A DNA stretch of 64,000 bases. Origin: Buxus sempervirens (Eukaryota > Streptophyta > Magnoliopsida > Buxales > Buxaceae). This document shows positions 30,544 through 40,305 of the stretch, one piece after another; the stretch's first letter is position 1; each line of letters starts with the position of its first letter. The stretch is taken from positions 25,730,329 to 25,794,328 of the forward strand of contig OX387189.1 of assembly GCA_947561395.2 (NCBI GenBank). The letters are read 5' to 3'. The notes below the pieces were generated by a model. That model worked only from the letters and a program-made list of their open reading frames with translations. It had not been told where the DNA came from and did not search any database. Position numbers and translations under genes: made by a program.

Positions 30544-33069
30544 TGTGCGCACCTAAACCTGGGCCTAGATCACACACGGGGCGCACGTGGAAGTTCGTGC
30601 GTACCTCGGGACTTTCGGAGTCGCCACTGCTTGAGAGGTGCAGGCAGACACAGGTTTTGCCTATCCGGATCTAAGTCTGGTCTGCGGCTTTTCAGAGTTC
30701 TAGCTAAGTCCTCGGTTATGTCCGGGGAAGTCCTAAGACACCCCGGCTTACCTCGCCAGTCTGACGGGTCCTTCGGGTCTCCCTGGTTTTTTGAGTCAAT
30801 CTCACCCTTTCCTAGGCCAGCATTCTACCTTGTTTGGTCTGGCGGGGCCCTCTGAAGGTGTGGGTCCCTTTTTATTTATTTTTATCTTTTTTATTTAGGT
30901 GATGTGGGTCGGATATGGGTCCTGTTGGAAGACCTGTGGGATGCCAAGGTTGGGCCTGGGCCCATTAGAGTTATTGGGTAACCCTTTTTGGTTATTTATT
31001 TACATTTTTGTTTGGGCTTTGTGGGCTTGGATTTAGCCCACTAGCCTATGAGTCAAGTGGCCTAAGGCCCGTTTATAGAAAACGGGCCCGGTTTAGGCCG
31101 GTCTAAGGTGGGCCCCACAAGTGAGCCCAAGGTGGTCTTGGTGGGCCTATCTAGGCCCACAGTCAAAAGGGACTTAAAGAAGTCCAAATTGCCAAATGGG
31201 TCGGATTTAGATCCAACCGGGTCAAAATTTGGTTTTTTAGTCATTTTAATGGGTACTCTGCGGTTTTTACGTTATTTTGTTTTTTTGTTCCAATTCTGGC
31301 TGGGACCTCTCCGGCGTGTTCCTTGGACGCTCCGGTGACTTCTGTTGGGATTCCAGCTTCTTCAGAGAGCTCTATTTACTTCATTTGGCCTAAAAGACCT
31401 TCTTCTCTCCTCTCTTGCATTCTTTGGAGATCTAAGATTTTGTTTTAATCACTTGTTGCCAATCTCAAGAAGGAAAGGGAAGGGGAGATTATGGGATACA
31501 TGAGACAGTTCAAAGGGATAATTGTCTTCTTTAGAAATGTCACAGAATGGGTTTCTTTTTACCCATTTTTGCTAATGGCTCTCCTTTTCCACCTTTTGCA
31601 TGAGTTCTTCCCCTTGTCATGGGGAACTCATCATCATGTCACAGAGAGGAAACAGGTGAGAAGTCGTAAAAAAAAAATAAAAATAATAATAATAAGAAGA
31701 AGAAAATCAACTTAACAAAGAACTGAATTTATTGAAATTTACCCAAAAGCATTCCTTTAGTGTTACCTTTCACTTCTGTTGTGTTTGGATTCCCCAAGTA
31801 ATTTGAGCCGCGCTTCCGCTCCTCCTTTGATTTTCCGAATTGGGTTTGAAAAGGGGTTCTTTTATTCTTAGATTGGAAGGAGATTTAAGGTGAGGAGAAG
31901 GGGCATGGTCTTGTGATTTTTCAGAGAGATTTTGGCAGTGCTTCCGCATCTCTGCCGGTTTTCTAAATTGGTTTTGGCAGGGGTTTGATGGGTTATCTAC
32001 GCTTACAAGGTGGAAAAGCAGAGTTTGGGCATGGTTTTGGGGTAGCCTAAGGGTATTTTGGGGTTTGGGTATTGAGGGAGATGTAAATTGGGCAGAGCTT
32101 GGACGTGGGAAAAGACCAAGAAGAAGAGGGGAGGAGCTGTAGGAGAGAGCAAGAGGGGGAGAAGGAAAGGGGATTTCTTGATGGAATGAAATGGGGGGTG
32201 GCCCCCCTTTTATAGTTGAAAAAATGACCTGAAACTTGATTTTAATCACTTTTTTGACTGAATTTTAATTTCTTGTTTGACATAACTAAAACGTAAATAT
32301 TTTTAATTCTTAACTCTCCACATCATTATATTCGTTCATATCCTTCTCATGTGGTTCTTATTTTTTCTTTTATTTTTTATTTACTTAATCTTAAGATTCT
32401 TTAAATTTTAATGTTATTTTATTCTTTAAGATTGGTTTGTTAGAAGACACATGTGTTTTATATTTTTCTTTTTATTTTTGATTTAATTTAATTGTTAGAT
32501 ATTTACAAAATATTATTATTTTATTCTTAGATTTTTATTTTTTGTCCTTTCTTCAATCTTGCTACATGTGCAGATTTTTTGATTGCTCATAACTTTCTCT
32601 TTTGATATCCGATTTCAGCAAACTTGGTGGCGTTGGAATCAGTTTGAGATCTTCTATCTACTGAGCTAGAGTTTGGCAGCAAATTCGGGCTTTTTAGCAG
32701 AAGTGCAAAGTCGCGTCCCGGAGCTAGTTTTGCTCATATCTCTTTATCCAGGACTCCGATTCCAGCAAACTCAATTGCGTTGGAGTCGTGTCGATGCGCT
32801 CTTTCTGCTGATGTCCAATTGAGCAGCTAATTTGGAGTTTTGTAGAAAGGCGATTTCTGATATTTCCAGACTTAACCAGACTATAACTTCTTTATCTGGA
32901 CTCCGATTTGAGCAAACTCAGTTACGTTAGAATCGTTTCGAAGTCCTCTTTCCAATGGTATAAAGTTTGGTGGTCAATTTGTACCCGATCAAAAAGTCAA
33001 AATTTTGACCCCCTTAGGTTTGACTTTTTATTTTCTTCATTTCAGGGGTGCAAAAATCAGGTGTCTACA
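30544..33069 (-). repeat. Element B 5' LTR (complete, 2526 bp)
   Basis: Left end TGTGCGCACC (complement of GGTGCGCACA, beside the PBS); right end TGTCTACA (complement of TGTAGACA) followed by flank GTTGA. Minus-strand TATAAAA at 32214-32208 in CTATAAAAGGGGGGCC. The 31067-31088 palindrome and TGGGCC motifs (30940-31170) match U5 of A. The TGGCGACTCC decamer recurs at 30617-30626 (minus), 86 bp from the PBS. Confidence 0.9.
32208..32214 (-). promoter_or_regulatory. TATA box of element B LTR
   Basis: The plus strand reads CCCCCCTTTTATAG; the minus strand gives CTATAAAAGGGGGG, the same context as the TATA box of A. Confidence 0.65.
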
Positions 33070-34204
33070 GGTTGAATTGAACTTTATGTGGCTACAAGTC
33101 CCCCATAAATCGGGAAGTCGGTCCATTGAGAAACCCCATTACGTGAGAGGTTGGCCACATGGTAGAACCCTCTAAAAGAACATGGGAAGTGGGGTCCCCC
33201 ACTTTCTATAAACATTGGTGGTTTATGTAAGGTGGGGTTCAACTTCCTAAGAGTGGGTCATTGGGAAAGTTATAAATAGGGACCTGCAGACATAGGAAAA
33301 AGATCCCTCGATCAACACACAACTACAATAGCTACTTTGGTCTGAAGTTATTCGATCTTCTCAAACCACCCTACTCTCATGCTATCCTCATAGTATGAAG
33401 TAGCCTATCTTCCTGTTGTTTCCAGTCACAACAACACATGGAGATCCCCCTTACTCCTAGACAAGGCTAAGAAGGTACGCCCTACTCCGATACGGCTAGG
33501 TATGATCTTATGATACGGCCTACTCCGATCGCTAGATACGATCTCGCTTACCCCTTCAAGCAAGGCTAATGGTAGTCACGATGTGCACCCCGGAACCAGT
33601 CATGTTTAAGGCGGCCCCCGATCTCTTCTCTTTATGCTACCGATCATGGCCATAGGGAAACAGGCAGTAGGTACTGAGATTTTTTTGGTCTTCTTTTTAC
33701 CTTTTTTATTGATTCTCATCATCATCCATCCTTGAAACAGCCGTGATCCCACACGGCCCTCAATTGCTGCAGATTCTACATCAAATGGCCACCATCAACG
33801 TGGCCGTCATCAATATTGTCATAAAATTGGAGGAAGAACCTTGGAGGACAAACCCCAATCCTCTTAGCAATCGCGGGATCAGAAGTCTTCCAATCTACAG
33901 GCGGCTGAGTCGTATTTGAACCGTAACCCATCTGGTTTTGCGTATGAACGGCGTTGGGGTCAAAAGTTTCCTACTCCTTCCTTGCATCGGCACAGATTCT
34001 GGCACGCCCGCACACTCACACGTTTCGGAGCTGAGCCAGAAATGATGGCAACAATTGGTGTATGTGAGCAGAAATCCCTATTAACGAAAATATCAAATGG
34101 CCTCATCATTGATCCACATGTTGGAAAATTCAGTTTGAAATCGTCTAATGCTTCTTTCCATGTTGAAAACAGTGAAATGACTTTTTTTTCTAATTGAAAA
34201 AACA
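33070..34204 (+). other. Unassigned LTR-like DNA
   Basis: TATAAATAGG at 33271-33280 is followed by a start-like, pyrimidine-rich tract and many CCTACTCCGAT/ACGGC phrases (33470-33560), which looks like U3-R-U5 of another LTR. No boundaries or PBS could be fixed. From 33910 a 93-residue open frame (begins MNRNPSGFAYERRWGQKF) matches nothing I recognise. Confidence 0.4.
33271..33280 (+). promoter_or_regulatory. TATA-like box in unassigned LTR-like DNA
   Basis: TATAAATAGG with a plausible downstream leader; context suggests an LTR promoter. Confidence 0.45.
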
Positions 34205-34895
34205 CTAACATGCATACAAGACACCTTAGAATAAAAGGGTTTTAAAATAAGCCATGTGAAGACTGAATATATGAAATACCCTTTGAACACAGATAATATA
34301 TAACTAATGAAACTATTGAAATTGACAATCAAGATATCACTTTAAGTAATAAGTTCAAATATCTTGGATAAATGATACAAAAAGATAGAGGAAAAAATTG
34401 ATGATGATATTGCACATAGGACTAGAGCTGATTGGCTTAAGTGAAGGGGGTGCTTTTATATTTTGTCTAATAATCGTCTTCCACTTAAATTAAAGGGTAA
34501 ATTTTATAAGACGGCAATTAGACCAGCTACGTTATATGATGTAGAATGGGAGGCAGCAAAAAATCAATATGATAAGAATATGAGTGTCATTGAAATGAGG
34601 ATACTAAGATGGACCTGTGGCAAAACTAAGAAATACAAAATAAAAAATGAAGACATTCCAAAGTAGTTAATCATAGCATGCATTAAGGATAAAATGGAGG
34701 AAAGAAGGTTAAGTTGGTTTGGTCGTATAAAGCGGAGACCTAGAGATACACTTGTTAGAAGGTGTAAGAGTATGCAGATTTAAAGGTCTAAATTAAGAGT
34801 AAAAGGGAGGCCTAAAAAGACATGGATAGAGTCCATAAAAAATGTCGTTGACCCCACTTTGGTGAGAACTAACTTATAATGATGATAATAATGAT
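34205..34895 (+). mobile_element. RTE-clade LINE, 5'-truncated 3' end
   Basis: Decayed end of a non-LTR retrotransposon. Translations in shifting frames show KGFKISHVKTEYMK, NKFKYLG, RLPLKLKGKFYKTAIRPA, TLYDVEWEAAKNQ, SVIEMRILRWTCGKTKK, RLSWFGRIKRRP and GRPKKTWIES, the RT thumb and C-terminal region of plant RTE LINEs. At least two frameshifts and several in-frame stops interrupt it, and the stretch just before the VDPTLV-type tail is shortened. It ends in a TGATGATAATAATGA-type repeat, as RTE elements do. Missing: endonuclease and the catalytic RT core. Confidence 0.85.
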
Positions 34896-34949
34896 TAATA
34901 AAACACTAGCTGTGTGACAACATCTCATTCAAACAACATCGTCTGCTAC

Positions 34950-36765
34950 TGTAGACACCCCAAATTGCACCACAGAATGAGAAAGTAGTAAAAACATGTA
35001 AATAGAGCTTAAAACAGGTCAAAAATGCATAAGAATTGACTAAGCAGGCTTTGCCCGTATTTGATTCACGGGCCGGTCGCGTCCGAAATAGCTCCATGGT
35101 CAGGCGCGCTCGTATTAGAAATACGAGCACCGTTGGACCGTGTATCATTTACGGTCACTAAAGACTCGTGCGAGTTTTATTCTTCTCTCGATTTCCAAGC
35201 TTTATCTTTAGTCCAATATCCCTTTAAATGAGCGAATTATGTCTTTTATTCGCTGAAGTCACCTTGGTTGGCTATGGATGGGCATTATCTCCAACTTTCA
35301 CTCTATCCTGAGGATCAGGATATATCCTTCTGGACCAGCCTTGCCCCTGTGCTTGCCCATAAATAGAGGTGAGATTCTCAAGCAAAAGGCCACAAAAATT
35401 TGAAGAATCAAGAGCTCCAAGAGAAGGAAAGGAATCCCTGCTGCTCTGCTTGCTGAATCCAGGTAAGTCCCTTTTCCCTTTTTATATTTTCAATTCTAGA
35501 AGTAATAGGATTATCTCTATTGCTGTAGAATAAGGCCATCTGTTATATTTGTCTTCCTAAACTTGTCTCTAAGTACCTCAAGAGTCTCTCTAGCCGTAAA
35601 ACGTGAAGAGAGAGCTAGGGGAAAGGGGAACAGGTGGATCTCTAGAATAGAACCGCAGATCTGTTTTTCTCCTTTTTTCTAGAATAAAGCCTTTGATTGT
35701 GTTTGTATAACCAAACCTATCTCTAAGTACCTCAAGAGTCTCTCTAGCCGTAAAACGTGAAGAGAGAGCTAGGGGAAAAGAGAAAAGGTGGATTCGTAGG
35801 GTAGGCCCCCATGTGCTCTAATTTGTGAGATGTGGCTGCTTTTGATATCCTGATTAGGTTTTAATGATTATATTTTATATCTGGATTAATCCTATGAGTT
35901 CATGGTGATTATAGCAGGAGATCCGCTCTTTTTCTAAAATTTCGATTTTTCACCACTTTTGCACCTACAGCACTGTTTTCGTGATTTTTGGGATATTAGG
36001 CTAAGATTCTGGATTCATCATGATCAATATGATAGATCTGGATCTAGAAGCCTGAAAGTAAATTCTAGGGTTTCATGATATGGTTTTTGAGCCGTTTCTT
36101 CACTTTTGAGATAAGACCCTACGGTCTAAGTTCTCCCATTTTGATGTTTTTTATTAATGTGAGTATTTTGGTTTTTTTATTTATTGATTTAATGTGAAAT
36201 TTGGGCTTTATCTATGTCCTGGACTATTCAAGTTCAATTTTGAAATATTTCATAAAAATCATATTTTTCTAGATTTCTAGAATTTGACTTGAAGCTAGAT
36301 TTTTGGATTTTTCACTTTAGATTGGTTTTATTTGATTTTATCTTGATTTTATTTTAATCATGAAACCCTAGGAATGGTATGATCATATTTGAAAGTTCTG
36401 GATCAATCAGACTATTCGTATGAGAAAACCATACATGTTGATCTTTTTTGTGATTTTTTGTGATTTTTTGTGATTTTTATAGCAAGCCTTTTTCCTTTGT
36501 TTTAACATGAACAATACCTGGCAACCACCTTGTGTGGATGAATAGGGGTGCCTAACACCTTCCCCTATTCATAACCTAATCCCCTTACCCATCTCTGGTG
36601 GTTTTTTTAGGAGGGTTATGTTTACCCTAAATTTGCCTTTTTGTGCTTATTTGAGATTTTTGGTGTCCATTCACACCCAGATTGAATGGTGGCGACTCTA
36701 TGTTTTTAATGAATCCCGCGTGATGATAGGGAAGTCATTAAATTGATTTTTCCCCATGTCTCACA
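34950..36765 (+). mobile_element. Solo LTR of a Tat-type element with GCTAC target duplication
   Basis: Begins TGTAGACACC, ends TCTCACA, and is bordered on both sides by GCTAC (34945-34949 and 36766-36770), a perfect 5-bp target duplication. Near the end it carries GGGGTGCCTAACACCTTCCC and, at 36689-36698, the TGGCGACTC decamer seen inside the other Tat LTRs. TATA-like ATAAATA at 35359. Two near-identical ~100 bp segments (AAGTACCTCAAGAGTCTCTC and onward, at about 35571 and 35724) form an internal duplication. Such solo LTRs arise by LTR-LTR recombination. No gene inside. Confidence 0.9.
35053..35156. repeat. Three 21-bp dyads in U3 of the solo LTR
   Basis: 35053-35073 (arms GCCCGT/ACGGGC), 35108-35128 (arms GCTCGTATT/AATACGAGC) and 35136-35156 (arms GACCGT/ACGGTC). 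All are exactly 21 bp; arm sequences differ, but all have CGT/ACG at arm positions 4-6. They lie 200-300 bp before the TATA-like box. Compare the 21-bp dyads in the LTR of A. Confidence 0.8.
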
Positions 36766-36770
36766 GCTAC

Positions 36771-37758
36771 AAAAGGAAGCAACGGACGATCATCTTGGAA
36801 AATTAATTGAACCTACAAAAGCAAACTAAACTATATTATGCAAATCATTGTGTTCATTATAGTCACATTAATTTTCCACTTATATCTGGACCAATAGGAG
36901 TAAAGTTCTCAATTGATCTCTTCTCCATGTGGCTATTAAGAGAAAGCACTACATATATTCCCTTGGAATATTTAAGTAGCTTTTAACTAACCATCAAACA
37001 AACCAACTCTCTACATGCATTAATTTCTAATGGAAATGAGAAATTTTTATTAATTTTTTCAATATCTATAGAACAAAGGATCAAAGGATTTGAATAACTC
37101 TCATATCCCATTGATTACTACCCCATATAACTATACAGATACAGGTTTAGGTTCATATGTACATGTACGTACGTCGGTACATGCAATACCTAACATGTAA
37201 GCCTAGTAACAAGTAAACTAATCCGTAGACTATGTTCTCTTAACCTAAATCAAGCATCTTATTTCTTGGTTAAATACTAGTTGAATCTCAGGCTGGTTTG
37301 TTAAAATTAACATTAATCTCATTCATACAAGATCTAAACACATGCATAATATGATATAATTTTCAGATCTCATATCTCATAATCCCATTCACTTTAATAC
37401 ACATGTTAATCATATATGATTGAATGTTAAATATTAATGTAAATCTATATACCTGAATCACCCATAGACATCTTCATTTAATCCACTTGTAACTTGATTT
37501 TAATCTTCAGACAATAGATCACACTTAGATTCTGTAGGATACAGGTTTCTCTCAATTCACCTTTTAACCACCTAGATATCGGTTCATTAAGAGTTGTACC
37601 GGTTCGAGTTGCTTAACTTTCCATCAAAGTATAAGCTTATAATTAGGGTTCAATTTTTCATGATCAAATCAACGATTCAGATTCAATTTAAAAACTCATA
37701 TATATTAAATCAATAATTAATATGGGTTTACGTCATGTGGGACATAAAATTTCTAACA
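36771..37758 (-). repeat. Ty1/copia 3' LTR (right end at 37758) and AT-rich flank
   Basis: The right end is the complement of TGTTAGAAATTTTATGTCCC, directly beside a polypurine tract, so this is the U3 start of a minus-strand copia LTR. The left boundary could not be fixed; up to ~980 bp of AT-rich DNA may belong to it. Contains a CATGTAC/GTACATG inverted repeat near 37155-37182. No gene. Confidence 0.65.
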
Positions 37759-38154
37759 TTCTCCCACTTGGCTCATATGACATAATAATTATTGATATTA
37801 ATGAGTATAACATTAAGCGCGCATTAACTTTGAATCCATATTTACTTTATTTGATCATCATCATAATACCATGATTAAATTACTTACTAATGTGAGTCAC
37901 GGCGGCTGTATATCTATCGAACGACATACTTCCTTCCGTGTACTACAACAAAAGCAAATCACTTAACCATAGTCCATAAATTGAGAAAATATTTAGTGGT
38001 CCAACATAATGTCTTGTGTTAGAAACAATTCTTGTTCTCATTATTCCAATAACATTCATGCATGTACATAATGGAAAACAAGAATAAAATAGAAACACAT
38101 TAATGAAATTTCTTAAGTGTCTAAAACATAAATCGTACAGTCCATATATTATCA

Positions 38155-39135
38155 TTAAGGGTTACATTCAAGACCCATTCTTTCAACATGTTCCTTGAAC
38201 ATCTTTGGCACTAAACCCTTTGTTAATGGATCTGAAATCATGAGCTCAGTGTTTATATGTATAATAGACACTCGTTGTTTCTGTACTTCCTCTTTAACGG
38301 CACAATACTTAAGTTCCATATGCTTAGCTCCATTAGAGTATCTATCATTCTTGGAGACGAACACTGCTGCAGAATTATTACAATAAATTTTCAGCGGCTT
38401 GGCAATACTGTCAACAATTCCAAGTCCTGAAATACAATTCTGCAACCATAATCCTTGAGTTGTGGCTTCAAAGCATGCTACAAATTCTGCTTCCATTGTA
38501 GATGCAGCAATAATAGTCTGTTTGGCACTTTTCCATGATATTGCTCCTCCAGCTAATAGGAATAGATAGCCAAACATTGACTTTCTACTATCAGCACATC
38601 CGGCAAAGTCGAAATTAGAGTAGCCAATCACCTCTAAATTATCAGACCTCCTAAACGTAAGCATAAAATCTTTCATTCCTTGCAAGTATCGCATCACTTT
38701 CTTCACAGCTTTCCAGTGATCCATTCCAAGATTACTTTGGTATCTACCCAACATTCCAACTGCAAAACTGATGTCTGGTCTGGTGCATGTTTGTGCATAC
38801 ATCAAACTTCCAACTGTAGAAGCAAAAGGAATTCTTTCCATCTGTTTCCGTTCCCATTCATTCTGAGGGCATTGCATGAGACTAAATTTGTCCCTTTTCT
38901 GGATTGGAGCAACACTAGCCGAACAGTTCTCCATTCCAAATCTCTCTAGAACTCTTTCAATATATCCTTTTTGAGACAATCCTAACAATCCACGTGATTT
39001 GTTACGGAATATTTCAATTCCAATCACATAAGTTGCCTCACCCATATCTTTCATTTCAAAGTTCTTAGAAAGGTATTCCTTGGTTTCATGTAATAAACCA
39101 AGATCACCTACTGGCAAGCAAAATATCATCAACAT
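38155..39135 (-). pseudogene. Ty1/copia RT end and RNase H
   Basis: A 326-residue frame. After the RT palm it has LSQKGYIERVLERFGM, VGSLMYAQTCTRPDISFAVG, MRYLQGMKDFMLTF, then RNase H (FAGCADSRKSMFGYLFLLAG; AISWKSAKQTIIAASTMEAE; KHMELKYCAVKEEVQ) and DPLTKGL near the end. It is the longest preserved copia piece here. Confidence 0.88.
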
Positions 39136-40305
39136 ATAGAATCAAAAATATAAACTTACTCCCACTAACCTTTAGATATATACACTGATCAACGGTGTTT
39201 TCAATAAATCCAAAGGAAGTAATGGTATCATTAAACTTAAGATACAATTGTCTGGAAGCTTGTTTAAGTCCATATATCGACTTCTTTAATTTGCATACCA
39301 TGTGTTTATTACTTTTTATTGACAAACCTTTAGGTTGGTCCATATAGACCTCTTCATCCAAATTACCATTTAGAAAAGCTGTTTTCACATCCATTTAATA
39401 TAACTCTAAATCGAAATGTGCTACAGAAGCCATTATGATTCTAAATGAATCCTTCCTAGATATAGAAGAGAATGTCTCTTTGTAATCAATGCCTCCTTTC
39501 TGAGTAAAACCCTTGGCCACAAGTCTGGCTTTGTATCGTTTTACATTGCCATTAGAGTCGCGTTTGGTCTTAAAGACCCATTTAGACCCGACTGTTTTAC
39601 ATCCTTTTGGCAACGTAACAAGTTCCCAAACTTTATTCTGATCCATTGATTTCATTTCATAATTCATGGCATCGATCCATTTAATAGAATCAGTGCTCTT
39701 AATGGCTTGTGAAAATGAAACCGGATCTTTACTTGTCCCTATATCATAATCAAATTCTTGTAAATAAACCACATAATCATCCGGAATAGTAGATCTTCTT
39801 TCTCTTTGTAATCTTCTTAATGCTATTCCTTGTGGTTCACCAATAATAGGTTCATTGGTATTATTATCATGGGAAGGTAAATCATTAGTTTGTTGTTCTA
39901 TATTGTCAAACTATTCTACAATAATAGGAACATCAGACTATATAGAAGTTATGGGTGATGGGACAAATATCCTAACTTCTTGAATAACCATATCTCCTGG
40001 TTCATTACTCCCACTGATCTCATCATTTTCAAGAAATTTGGCATTACCGATTTCAACAATTCTTGTACTATGATTAGGACAATAAAACCTATATCCTTTG
40101 GATTTTTCAAGGTAACCAATAAAGTAACCACTGATCGTTCTAAAATCCAATTTCTTTTCATTGGGATTATAAATTTTAACCTCTGCTGGACAACCCCAAA
40201 CATGTAGGTGTCTTAAACTCGGTTTCCTTCCTATCCACAGTTCAAAAGGAGTCTTTGGAATTGCCTTACTAGGATTCCAGTTTAATAAATATACAGCGGT
40301 TTTAA
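39100..40305 (-). pseudogene. Ty1/copia integrase C-terminus and RT, broken
   Basis: The integrase tail shows SGYFIGYLEKSKGYRFYCP and IVEIGNAKFLEN, the usual copia sequence after the integrase core. RT follows: GSKWVFKTKRDSNGNVKRYK, ARLVAKGFTQKGGIDY, MDVKTAFLNGNLDEEVYM, KLKKSIYGLKQASRQLYLKF and the catalytic LYVDDILLA. This is the copia order (integrase before RT), opposite to gypsy. Confidence 0.88.

Larger units (their letters stand above)
21356..33069 (-). mobile_element. Element B: gag-only Ogre-type (TR-GAG-like) retrotransposon
   Basis: On the minus strand: 5' LTR 33069-30544, PBS 30540-30523, leader, gag, a second gag-like knuckle module, satellite-filled 3' region, polypurine tract 22104-22089, and a truncated 3' LTR 22088-21356. 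No protease, RT, RNase H or integrase is seen in the ~8.4 kb interior. Terminal-repeat elements with only gag (TR-GAG) are known in plants and depend on partners; B shares leader and 3' blocks with A. By eye the surviving LTR parts differ by about 4%, so B is older than A. The interior is broken in a few places. Confidence 0.85.
37759..40305 (-). mobile_element. Ty1/copia retrotransposon, 3' part
   Basis: From right to left on the minus strand: integrase C-terminal part, RT, RNase H, short 3' UTR, polypurine tract (complement CCAAGTGGGAGAA, 37771-37759), LTR. Gag, protease and the integrase core are absent because the element is cut at 40305 by a Tekay-like LTR. Broken in about four places; looks older than its neighbours. 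Lineage within copia not determined. Confidence 0.88.

Noticed and set aside
33916-34197. 93-residue frame beginning MNRNPSGFAYERRW
   Set aside because: No recognisable domain or neighbour support; kept only as part of unassigned LTR-like DNA.
36771-37740. Host promoter or gene near the copia fragment
   Set aside because: AT-rich sequence without ORFs; the right end is clearly a copia LTR.
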